Assembly: GCA_017552165.1 (NCBI GenBank)
Contig: JAFZCF010000044.1
Span: forward strand, 1 to 22,701
Direction of reading: 5' to 3'
Origin: Clostridia bacterium
Lineage (GTDB): Bacteria > Bacillota_A > Clostridia > Oscillospirales > CAG-272
Length of the DNA stretch: 22,701 bases
Under the pieces are notes generated by a model. The model saw nothing but the letters and a program-made list of their open reading frames with translations. It was not told where the DNA came from and did not search any database. This document shows, piece by piece, positions 11,740 to 22,701 of the stretch. Both the position numbers and the translations under genes were made by a program. Each line of letters begins with the position of its first letter. Position 1 is the first letter of the stretch.

Positions 11740-12162
11740 TTATTCTGTTTTGTCTCCGTTTTCTCCGCCCCCTTTCGCCTCTTTTTTAAGCATGATTTGT
11801 CTTATGATGATCGTTATCCTGGGGAACAGCAGCGGCAGGAGGGCGGCTATAGGGTTGGCGCCGAGAAGACCGATGGAAACGCCGAGCAGGGCAAAGGCGA
11901 GAAGGAGCCGCAGGCCCATCGAGGCGTTCATCATGGTTTTCCGTTTTTTGTCGTCGTCATATCTTACCGATCTCTGCACCGTGAGGCACATGAGAAAGAA
12001 GTTGAGCAGCGACACGGCGAAGCCGATCATCCCCCCGGCGAGGACGCTGAGATCGAATCTTCCGAGCGCAAGAAAGACCGCGAACATTATCGCGGTCATT
12101 ACCGCCTCCGCTCCGGCGAGGAACAGAGTCTCTTTTTTTACTGCGGGATCAAGCTCGAACAT
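11740..12162 (-). CDS. atpI: ATP synthase protein I
   Basis: The 140-residue protein has four hydrophobic helices and sits as the first gene of the operon, just ahead of atpB. Both features match AtpI, a small membrane protein thought to help assemble the c-ring and possibly to aid Mg2+ supply. The sequence of this family is poorly conserved, so the call rests on topology (ERRYD-like charged loop replaced here by VRYDDDKKRK between helices 2 and 3) and gene position. TGAGGA about 6 bases before ATG 12162 serves as ribosome binding site, and a consensus promoter lies just upstream. Confidence 0.85.
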   Translation of the reverse strand: MFELDPAVKKETLFLAGAEAVMTAIMFAVFLALGRFDLSVLAGGMIGFAVSLLNFFLMCLTVQRSVRYDDDKKRKTMMNASMGLRLLLAFALLGVSIGLLGANPIAALLPLLFPRITIIIRQIMLKKEAKGGGENGDKTE

Positions 12163-12192
12163 CGCAAATCCTCAGGATAATAATTACCCTAT

Positions 12193-12221
12193 ATTATACC
12201 ACTTTAAGGCGCGCCGGTCAA
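12193..12221 (-). promoter_or_regulatory. promoter of the atp operon
   Basis: On the minus strand, TTGACC (12221-12216) and TATAAT (12198-12193) are separated by exactly 17 bases, with TGG just before the -10 box. Transcription should start near 12186, giving a short leader of about 25 bases before atpI. This is a strong housekeeping sigma promoter by consensus. Confidence 0.85.
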
Positions 12222-12253
12222 TACTGCGGGGCAAAAAAACCGGATCGCCGCGC

Positions 12254-12276
12254 TTTTTCGCCGCCCGGCGCAAAAA
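12254..12276. repeat. hairpin-forming inverted repeat between divergent promoters
   Basis: TTTTT-CGCC and GGCG-(C)-AAAAA surround a GCCC loop. The repeat lies between the atp promoter and the divergent promoter of the 12392 gene. It could be a protein-binding site or an incidental structure; no gene ends here, so a terminator role is unlikely. Confidence 0.35.
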
Positions 12277-12288
12277 AATATTCTGTTC

Positions 12289-12342
12289 GAAAAAATTTTT
12301 TTCAAAAATCATAAGGAAAAGTGTCTCCGCCGTACGTATAAT
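12289..12342 (+). promoter_or_regulatory. possible promoter with A/T-rich UP-like element
   Basis: TATAAT at 12337-12342 lies 49 bases upstream of ATG 12392. No good -35 box is found at 16-18 bases (12314-12319 reads AGGAAA). A perfect A/T palindrome (G-A6-T6/7-C, 12289-12303) covers the -60 to -45 region, where UP elements bind the RNA polymerase alpha subunit, which may compensate for the weak -35. Confidence 0.45.
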
Positions 12343-12391
12343 ATATAGGGGCTGTGAAATCACCCCCCAAAAACACAAGGGAGAAAATAAA

Positions 12392-13342
12392 ATGGCCGGA
12401 AAAATCATTAAAAAATGCCTTGCGGTCCTCCTTCTCGTCGTGATCGCTTTATTATCCGTATCCTCTGTCGAAAAGGAAGATGAGCAGATTGTGATGGTCG
12501 GGGTAGAAGTTGACCGCGTTTCGATGACGTTTGAAGAAGAAATTGCCTGTTCGACACATATCGTAAGCGCCGTTTTTACCGGCGAAGTAATGTATTCGCC
12601 AAGCGGGTTTTATACGGCTCTTTTCTTCAGACCGGTGGAAGTGATAAAAGGTCGGCTTGAAGAAGATACGATTGCGGTTTATATAGTGAACGAAGGTTTT
12701 TATGAGCTGCCCGCCGTTAGAGGGACGGTCATCAAAGAAAATCTGTCTCACGGTTATCGTGCTGATCAGGAATATCTTCTTATTCTTGAGAAGCACAGTT
12801 TGGTTTTCTATGATTTTGACAGATACGTCCCTATTGGTGGTAATGCATTAATCCCCAAAATTCTGACAAAAAGGTATGGTGATGAAACAGAGATAAAAAC
12901 AGAAGAGAGCAGTGCCTTCCGTTATTATGTCGAGGAACTGATACCGGAACTTGTAAAGAATGATACTTCCGAAAAAATCGATCACAAAGGAGTTGATTTT
13001 ATTAAATCGGATTCTCTTAACGACATCGTACCGCAGAGCGATTATATTTTCCGGGTGACCGTTCTTGACAAAAAGGGAGACTACCCCGACGCAAATAATT
13101 CAGGATATAACTGCAGGGTCGATGAGCAGATAAAAGGGAGTACAACCGAGACGATAATCGACGTTCATGCATTCCCTGATTCACTGCAAGTCGGGGAGCA
13201 GTATCTCATGTTCCTCACGTTGGTGGGAGACGAAGGAAGAAGCAGAATGTTCAATATTTCATCCAAAAACGGAAGCGTCTATCTTGCATCGGACACGGCG
13301 GTCAGAGAGAAGGTCGACCGGATTCTTTCACAGGAAAACTGA
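12392..13342 (+). CDS. membrane-tethered protein with two NTR/TIMP-like beta domains, function unknown
   Basis: I place the start at ATG 12392, with AAGGGAG about 9 bases upstream; the frame stays open far upstream but runs antisense to atpI there. The 316-residue protein begins with basic residues and a hydrophobic helix (about 9-24), a signal peptide or membrane anchor without a lipobox. Two similar regions follow, about 50-150 and 205-290. Each has a strand ending in V-x-V, then V-E-V-I-K-G or V-D-E-Q-I-K-G, then I-x-V and a G-x-x-Y-L-(L/M)-(I/F)-L strand. That pattern resembles the netrin/TIMP-like fold seen in bacterial secreted proteins, but the Cys residues are missing, so this is tentative. 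The gene is AT-richer than its neighbours and is transcribed away from the atp operon. Confidence 0.85.
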   Translation: MAGKIIKKCLAVLLLVVIALLSVSSVEKEDEQIVMVGVEVDRVSMTFEEEIACSTHIVSAVFTGEVMYSPSGFYTALFFRPVEVIKGRLEEDTIAVYIVNEGFYELPAVRGTVIKENLSHGYRADQEYLLILEKHSLVFYDFDRYVPIGGNALIPKILTKRYGDETEIKTEESSAFRYYVEELIPELVKNDTSEKIDHKGVDFIKSDSLNDIVPQSDYIFRVTVLDKKGDYPDANNSGYNCRVDEQIKGSTTETIIDVHAFPDSLQVGEQYLMFLTLVGDEGRSRMFNISSKNGSVYLASDTAVREKVDRILSQEN

Positions 13343-13354
13343 CGTATAAAGCAG

Positions 13355-13388
13355 CCGGCGCGGGACAGTCCGCGCCGGTCTGTATTGT
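13355..13388 (+). terminator. terminator after the 12392-13342 gene
   Basis: CCGGCGCGG (13355-13363) pairs with CCGCGCCGG (13370-13378) around a 6-base loop, and the T-rich TCTGTATTGTTT follows. It begins 13 bases after the stop codon. The lacZ gene on the other strand ends at 13398, so the same hairpin could also stop lacZ transcripts, though its T-tract on that strand is poor. Confidence 0.65.
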
Positions 13389-13397
13389 TTCGAAAAA

Positions 13398-19438
<6,041 letters not shown>

Positions 19439-19572
19439 TTCGTTCAACCTTTCATAACATACTATTATGCCATACGCCGGCGCCGCAATTGTGGCCCTTT
19501 GTGAAATAATTTATTAATGAATTGAAAATATATTTTGCGGGAGCAATGTTACGAAAAAGTTTACGAAAGCGA

Positions 19573-19602
19573 TTCCCGAAGTTCATATTTAGGCGTTATA
19601 AT
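19573..19602 (+). promoter_or_regulatory. weak candidate promoter for the zinc-ribbon membrane protein gene
   Basis: TATAAT at 19597-19602 is a perfect -10 box, 30 bases before the TTG start. The best -35 match is TTCCCG (19573-19578) at 18 bases, only 3 of 6. The 194-base divergent intergenic region is otherwise A/T-rich without strong structure. Confidence 0.4.
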
Positions 19603-19632
19603 TGTCCCATCATTGGTTGAGGGGTTGTTTTT

Positions 19633-20061
19633 TTGAGCAAAATCAGGGCGTTTTTCTCGAGGTTCTTTGCCGGCCGGCACGGACTCGACGATCTCGGGAG
19701 ACTTAATCTCTGGATGATCGCGCTGTTCTGCCTTGTACAGTGTATCGGATACGTCGTGAAGTCCGCATTTCTTGTCGTTTTTTCGAGGGTCGTTTACATA
19801 ATTCTCGCCGTTCTGTTCTTCTTCCGTCTCCTTTCAAGGAACGAGGTGAGAAGATCGGCGGAGAACAACGGGTATCTGAAAATCGTACGCAAAATCAGGG
19901 ACAGTCTCGTGCTTCTCAAAAACCGCATTCGCGACCGCAGGACGCATATTTACAGAAAGTGTCCCGAATGCTCCGCCACCCTGAGACTTAAACGAATAAA
20001 GGGCGTCCATCGCGCCGCCTGCCCGCGATGCGGGAACAGTTTTGAAGTGAATGTCAGGTAG
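19633..20061 (+). CDS. small membrane protein with C-terminal zinc ribbon, function unknown
   Basis: The 142-residue product starts at TTG 19633, with AGGGG (19620-19624) 8 bases upstream; no ATG occurs before residue 28, inside the first helix. Two membrane helices (about 25-45 and 48-66) are followed by a basic region (67-108, rich in Arg, Lys and Ile) that may form an amphipathic helix. The end is a zinc ribbon with Cys110, Cys113, Cys130 and Cys133 (CPEC and CPRC) facing the cytoplasm if the N-terminus is inside. Zinc ribbons of this type bind nucleic acid or proteins. It is divergent from the ABC transporter gene and converges with hsp20, with a shared terminator. I do not know its family by name. 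Confidence 0.8.
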   Translation: MSKIRAFFSRFFAGRHGLDDLGRLNLWMIALFCLVQCIGYVVKSAFLVVFSRVVYIILAVLFFFRLLSRNEVRRSAENNGYLKIVRKIRDSLVLLKNRIRDRRTHIYRKCPECSATLRLKRIKGVHRAACPRCGNSFEVNVR

Positions 20062-20080
20062 TTTTTTTCTCCTTTTTATG

Positions 20081-20115
20081 AAAATCGCCTCCCCGGTTTC
20101 GGGGAGGCGGTTTTT
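20081..20115. terminator. bidirectional terminator between the zinc-ribbon gene and hsp20
   Basis: CGCCTCCCCG (20086-20095) pairs with CGGGGAGGCG (20100-20109) around a GTTT loop, with AAAA (20081-20084) and TTTTT (20111-20115) flanking. It reads as a good terminator for plus-strand transcripts and, with a TTTT tail on the minus strand, an acceptable one for hsp20, which stops at 20125. Confidence 0.85.
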
Positions 20116-20124
20116 ATGGAGACG

Positions 20125-20553
20125 TCACGCTATTTCGATCGTGCGCGGTTCGGGCTTAATTTCCGCTTTCTTGGGCAGATCGAGCGACAGGACGCCGTTT
20201 TCATATTTGGCCGTGATGGCTTCGGCGTTAACGTCGCCGAGTTCGAACGAACGGACGTATTTTCCGTAGCTTCTCTCGCGGCGGACTACCTGCTCGCCGT
20301 TCTTCTGCTCGTCTTCCGTCTTGTGCTCGGCAGAGACCGTGAGGACGTCGCCGTTCACTTCGACCTTAATCTCGTCTTTCGAAAAGCCGGGGAGATCGGT
20401 CTGAAGAAGATAAGCGTCGCCCTTGTCTGTGACGTCGGTCCCGAAGGCCGGCATACGGCGGTCGCCGAAGAAGCTCTTTTCAAACTCGTCCATATCGCGA
20501 AGTATGTTCGCGGGGCTCCAGATGTTTTTACGATAAGGCATAATTCCGAACAT
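20125..20553 (-). CDS. small heat shock protein, Hsp20 / alpha-crystallin family
   Basis: The 142-residue protein has the alpha-crystallin domain (about 38-130) with the strand motifs AYLLQTDLPGFSKDEIKVEV and the A-x-Y-x-NGVLSLDLPKK consensus near its end, then the C-terminal I-x-I motif (Ile139-Glu-Ile141) used for oligomer assembly. Such proteins bind unfolding proteins without ATP. AGGAGG 8 bases upstream of ATG 20553 gives strong translation. A CIRCE operator lies 114 bases upstream, so HrcA repression and heat induction are expected. It is a single-gene unit ended by the bidirectional terminator. Confidence 0.95.
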   Translation of the reverse strand: MFGIMPYRKNIWSPANILRDMDEFEKSFFGDRRMPAFGTDVTDKGDAYLLQTDLPGFSKDEIKVEVNGDVLTVSAEHKTEDEQKNGEQVVRRERSYGKYVRSFELGDVNAEAITAKYENGVLSLDLPKKAEIKPEPRTIEIA

Positions 20554-20580
20554 GATTTTGTCCTCCTGTATTTTTGGTAT

Positions 20581-20606
20581 ATTGGCAGTCCTCTCTCAAG
20601 GACGCC
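20581..20606 (-). repeat. stem-loop in the hsp20 leader
   Basis: On the minus strand, TGGC-GTCCT pairs with AGGAC-(T)-GCCA around the loop TGAGAG, with one bulged base. The GTCCT arm (20603-20599) could also pair with AGGAC inside the ribosome binding site region (20564-20560). This makes alternative folds of the leader possible. Confidence 0.4.
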
Positions 20607-20644
20607 AGTATTATACCGCGGAAATATGTCCTATGCTTGAATAA

Positions 20645-20673
20645 ATTATATTGATTTTGTAAATTGTTGGCAC
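20645..20673 (-). promoter_or_regulatory. candidate hsp20 promoter overlapping CIRCE
   Basis: On the minus strand, GTGCCA (20673-20668, 4 of 6 consensus) and TATAAT (20650-20645) are 17 bases apart. The -35 box falls inside the downstream arm of CIRCE, so HrcA bound there would block RNA polymerase. A second TATAAT (20615-20610) lies closer to the gene but has no -35 partner. Confidence 0.55.
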
Positions 20674-20693
20674 TCTTATTATGTGAGTGCTAA
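20667..20693 (-). promoter_or_regulatory. CIRCE operator (HrcA binding site)
   Basis: Plus-strand reading is TTGGCACTC (20667-20675), nine bases (20676-20684), then GAGTGCTAA (20685-20693). The CIRCE consensus is TTAGCACTC-N9-GAGTGCTAA; only one base of 18 differs. It lies 5 bases after the rlmA stop and 114 bases upstream of the hsp20 start. The only gene it can control in the window is hsp20. hrcA itself is not in the window. Confidence 0.93.
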
Positions 20694-20697
20694 ACTT

Positions 20698-21501
20698 TTA
20701 TTTTCTTTCCATCACGCCGATGAGAAAATCTATCTCCGTCGTCAGCGATTCGAGCCCGTCGAGCTTCGCTTTGTCGGAAAGGGATGTGTGGAAAAAATAG
20801 GGCGTCATGCGGAAAACTGCGGCCGCGTCCGCGGCTGGCATCGTGACCTCGTATTTTACGCGTATGACGTCCATGAGCGAGAAGAGACCGCCCCCGATAT
20901 CCGCGAATTTTTCGTCGTTTTCGTACGGCTCGTCGTAGAGGGCGGATTTCAGCCCCCAAAGATGCCGTTTGCCCGGGATGACGGACAGAAGAATGCCGCC
21001 CGGTCTCAGGACGCGGGCAAATTCGGTTTCGCAGAACGGCGAAAAAATCTGCGTCGCAAAATCGAAAAAAGCGTCGGCGACGGGGATCCTTGTGAGGTTG
21101 GCGACGAAATAGAACGCCCCTCCGCGCTTTGCCGCGAGCCGGACGGCCTCCTTCGAGATGTCAAAACCGCAGGCCGATATTCCGTCAACAGATCCGAACG
21201 CGGAGGTGTAATATCCCTCCCCGCAGCAAATATCGATGAGATTCCCCCGTCTGCCGTCAAAAAATCCGCGCAGCCGGTCTCTGAGCGGCGCATAATATCC
21301 CTTGTTCAGGAAATCGCGGCGGCTGCGGCAGGATATAACGTCGTCGCCCATCCTGTCGCCGCTTTTTGAGCCGGTCAGAAGGTTAACGTAGCCTTCCTTC
21401 GCGACGTCAAACGAATGTCCGCGCGGACACAGAAAGGCCCTTCCCGACGGCCCGAGCCGGGCTCCGCATACGGGGCAGATAAGAGCGTCAGCGGCCGGCA
21501 T
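20698..21501 (-). CDS. rlmA: 23S rRNA (guanine-N1) methyltransferase, RlmA type
   Basis: The 267-residue protein closely follows RlmA: an N-terminal zinc finger (Cys9, Cys12, Cys25, His29), the motif FDVAKEGYVNLL, a GHYxPLRD-like GYYAPLRD block, the SAM-binding loop DICCGEGYYT, FDISKEAV, and the late VLRPGGILL and MTPYFFHT segments. RlmA-I methylates G745 and the Gram-positive RlmA-II/TlrB branch G748 of 23S rRNA at the peptide exit tunnel; the latter affects tylosin sensitivity. Which base is modified here is not decided by sequence alone. I choose ATG 21501, with GGAAAG upstream, rather than TTG 21528. It overlaps the previous gene by 14 bases, so translation is likely coupled. Confidence 0.93.
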   Translation of the reverse strand: MPAADALICPVCGARLGPSGRAFLCPRGHSFDVAKEGYVNLLTGSKSGDRMGDDVISCRSRRDFLNKGYYAPLRDRLRGFFDGRRGNLIDICCGEGYYTSAFGSVDGISACGFDISKEAVRLAAKRGGAFYFVANLTRIPVADAFFDFATQIFSPFCETEFARVLRPGGILLSVIPGKRHLWGLKSALYDEPYENDEKFADIGGGLFSLMDVIRVKYEVTMPAADAAAVFRMTPYFFHTSLSDKAKLDGLESLTTEIDFLIGVMERK

Positions 21502-22336
21502 CTTTCTTCTTTCCGGCTGCGATCTCAATTGCGGCCACGGCGACGATCGCGGCGACTCCCAAAATCGCCGACGCGGCGATGAGTATCGTGCGCATCGTGT
21601 TCGACGAATCGCCGGAGCCGGTTTTCGGCCCGGTGGCTATGAGCATCGGCGCGTCCGTGTCTGACGATATCGGTCCGGCGGGAGGCCCCTGGACGAAAAA
21701 CTTTTCCCCGTCATACTCGACGTTAATGACCGTGTTGCTTATCAGCTCGGTGGAGTCGGCGTTATATGCGCTGATCTCTATATAGTAGGAACCGGGCTCG
21801 GAAATTCCGCCTTGTCCATACAGACCATATTCCGTGACGTTCCCGACGGGTATGAATCCCCCGTTTATTCCGATCCAGTACGTTTCTGCGCCGTCGATGC
21901 GCCCCCACTCGATCCTACCGCTTTCATAAAGCGTCACTCTGAACAGAGCGCCGCTTTCCATACTGACGACGTGCAACGCCGAACCGGAGGGAGCCCCCTG
22001 AATTAAAAACTTTTCTCCTTCGTACCTGACGGTTATTACCGTGTTGCGGATCATCTCCGTGGAGTCGGCGTTATAAGCGTCGATCTCTATATCATAGGTG
22101 CCGGGGTCGGAAATTCCGCCCTGTTCCGTCAGACTGTATTCCGTGACGTCCCCGGCGGGTAGGAAACTGCCGTTTATTCCGATCCAGTATGTTCCTGCGC
22201 CCTCAATGCGCTTCCACTCGATCTTGCCGTTTTCAAAAAGTGTCACGCTGAACAGCTCTTCGCCGTCTGCGAAAACGGCGGACAACGGCGCGGCCGCCAA
22301 AAGCGCCGCCAAAAGAATCGCTATTGCTTTTTTCAT
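21488..22336 (-). CDS. secreted, membrane-anchored protein with two FN3-like repeats
   Basis: The start is ATG 22336, with AAAGG 7 bases upstream; the in-frame codon at 22369 has no such site. Of 282 residues, 1-23 are a signal peptide (MKKAIAILLAALLAAAPLSA, then VFA). Two near-identical repeats of about 95 residues follow (25-115 and 130-217). Both have LFxVTL, IEWxRI, TYWIGING, VTEY, QGGIS-x-PG, AYNADSTE and NTVI. The pattern resembles fibronectin type III domains. After a Ser/Gly-rich spacer come GPKTG (236-240, a degenerate sortase-like motif), a membrane helix (about 249-272) and the tail KKKDAGR. It is probably displayed on the cell surface. The coding end overlaps rlmA by 14 bases. Confidence 0.88.
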   Translation of the reverse strand: MKKAIAILLAALLAAAPLSAVFADGEELFSVTLFENGKIEWKRIEGAGTYWIGINGSFLPAGDVTEYSLTEQGGISDPGTYDIEIDAYNADSTEMIRNTVITVRYEGEKFLIQGAPSGSALHVVSMESGALFRVTLYESGRIEWGRIDGAETYWIGINGGFIPVGNVTEYGLYGQGGISEPGSYYIEISAYNADSTELISNTVINVEYDGEKFFVQGPPAGPISSDTDAPMLIATGPKTGSGDSSNTMRTILIAASAILGVAAIVAVAAIEIAAGKKKDAGR

Positions 22337-22389
22337 TACTTGACCTTTCGGAACGAACTTTCCGCGCATTCGGCACGGAATCTACCAAT

Positions 22390-22418
22390 ATTATACGCGT
22401 GCGCGCGCGGGATGTCAA
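22390..22418 (-). promoter_or_regulatory. promoter of the FN3-repeat protein / rlmA unit
   Basis: TTGACA (22418-22413) and TATAAT (22395-22390) on the minus strand, both perfect, are 17 bases apart with a GC-rich alternating CG spacer. A/T-rich sequence lies directly upstream (22420-22445). The expected start near 22383 gives a leader of about 47 bases. Confidence 0.9.
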
Positions 22419-22452
22419 ATCGAAAAAAATTAAAAAAATATTAAATTCCCCC

Positions 22453-22481
22453 TTGACAAACCGTATCCGGATGAGTAAAAT
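22453..22481 (+). promoter_or_regulatory. plus-strand promoter P1
   Basis: TTGACA (22453-22458) and TAAAAT (22476-22481) are 17 bases apart. An A/T tract at about 22420-22447 lies upstream and could act as an UP element. It is divergent from the promoter at 22390-22418. Expected start near 22488. Confidence 0.75.
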
Positions 22482-22503
22482 AAGCGAGCTTGCGCCGGGA
22501 GTA

Positions 22504-22521
22504 CGGCCGCGGGAGCGGCCG
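22504..22521 (+). repeat. GC hairpin in the P1 transcript
   Basis: CGGCCGC and GCGGCCG are perfect complements around a GGGA loop. The stem lies about 16 bases after the expected P1 start. The 9-base direct repeat GCGCCGGGA (22492-22500 and 22544-22552) flanks it. Confidence 0.5.
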
Positions 22522-22598
22522 GGCGGACGGGGAAAGCGAACGGGCGCCGGGACGAGGGGCAGAGCTCCGGGTCGGCGAGAAAAAAGAGCGGGAAAAGG

Positions 22599-22620
22599 AA
22601 ATAAAATTATTTTATTTTTT
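22599..22620 (+). repeat. A/T inverted repeat with T-run
   Basis: AAATAAAAT (22599-22607) and ATTTTATTT (22609-22617) are perfect complements around one base, then TTT. It may be a weak terminator of P1 transcripts or, as double-stranded DNA, an UP-like element for P2, whose -35 box starts 13 bases later. Confidence 0.4.
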
Positions 22621-22632
22621 GAAAAAAACCGC

Positions 22633-22661
22633 TTGACACGCGGACGCGTCCGTGGTATAAT
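22633..22661 (+). promoter_or_regulatory. plus-strand promoter P2, consensus
   Basis: TTGACA (22633-22638) and TATAAT (22656-22661) are perfect and 17 bases apart, with TGG before the -10. The spacer carries the 12-base palindrome CGGACGCGTCCG (22641-22652). Upstream A/T-rich sequence (22599-22627) resembles an UP element. The transcript, starting near 22668, runs off the right end; its gene is not visible. Confidence 0.85.
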
Positions 22662-22701
22662 AAAAATCCCGCCGCGAAAAAACGGCCGGGAAGCGGTCCT
22701 T

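Larger units (their letters stand above)
22337..22701. other. 365-base non-coding right end
   Basis: No convincing gene is seen here. The region holds the minus-strand promoter at 22390-22418, a plus-strand promoter at 22453-22481, a G-rich purine-biased stretch (about 22490-22595), an A/T inverted repeat and a second plus-strand promoter at 22633-22661. A frame from ATG 22471 stays open to the window end but is very rich in Arg and Gly, has no ribosome binding site and spans both a -10 box and the second promoter. I do not call it a gene. Confidence 0.7.

Noticed and set aside
11750..12391. Long upstream extension of the 12392-13342 gene
   Set aside because: The extension is antisense to atpI. 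The start at 12392 has a ribosome binding site and begins a typical signal sequence.
22544..22552. GCGCCGGGA direct repeats as a CRISPR-like or attachment repeat
   Set aside because: Only two copies of 9 bases are present, in GC-rich sequence, with no spacer pattern and no integrase or cas gene.
22471..22701. Open frame from ATG 22471 to the window end, very Arg/Gly-rich
   Set aside because: It has no ribosome binding site, its start lies between the -35 and -10 boxes of P1, and it runs through a second promoter. The composition follows from the G-rich DNA.

Overview
The window looks like a chromosomal segment from an anaerobic, low-G+C-phylum but compositionally GC-rich member of the Firmicutes, most likely an uncultured gut Clostridia. 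The basis is the atpIBEFHAGDC gene order, AGGAGG-type ribosome binding sites, sigma-A type promoters (TTGAnn-17-TATAAT), a CIRCE heat-shock operator, Gram-positive style membrane-anchored surface proteins, an orphan sugar-type binding lipoprotein and a cytosolic LacZ-type beta-galactosidase. No tRNA, rRNA, insertion sequence, phage gene or CRISPR array is visible.

Left part (1-5305, plus strand): the 3' end of a protein of unknown function; a 64-residue orphan protein; a secreted, membrane-anchored protein made of two copies of one domain; then two calcineurin-like metallophosphoesterases flanking an extracellular solute-binding lipoprotein that has no permease next to it. A shared hairpin terminator at 5325-5352 separates this block from the convergent ATP synthase operon.

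Centre (5371-12162, minus strand): a complete F1Fo ATP synthase operon in the order atpI, atpB, atpE, atpF, atpH, atpA, atpG, atpD, atpC, read from a clear promoter at 12193-12221. Subunit c carries two carboxylates (Glu30 and Glu63) in the arrangement known from the Na+-driven Fusobacterium rotor. Subunit epsilon is only 88 residues and lacks the C-terminal helical domain. A divergent, AT-richer gene (12392-13342) encodes a membrane-tethered protein with two copies of an NTR/TIMP-like beta domain.

Right part (13398-22336, mostly minus strand): lacZ with its own promoter; a large MacB-like ABC ATPase-FtsX permease fusion with a strong terminator; a divergent small membrane protein with a zinc ribbon; an Hsp20 chaperone under a CIRCE operator; and rlmA (23S rRNA guanine methyltransferase), which overlaps the end of a two-repeat, membrane-anchored surface protein gene. 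The last ~230 bases hold two tandem plus-strand consensus promoters, each behind an A/T tract, separated by a very G-rich segment. They point to a strongly expressed transcript (possibly rRNA) beginning at or beyond the right edge.

Nothing here is clearly a new defence or mobile system. The best leads are the two-carboxylate c subunit paired with a truncated epsilon, the CIRCE-controlled hsp20 with a possible leader switch, the tandem promoters with the G-rich segment, and the lone binding protein between two phosphoesterases.
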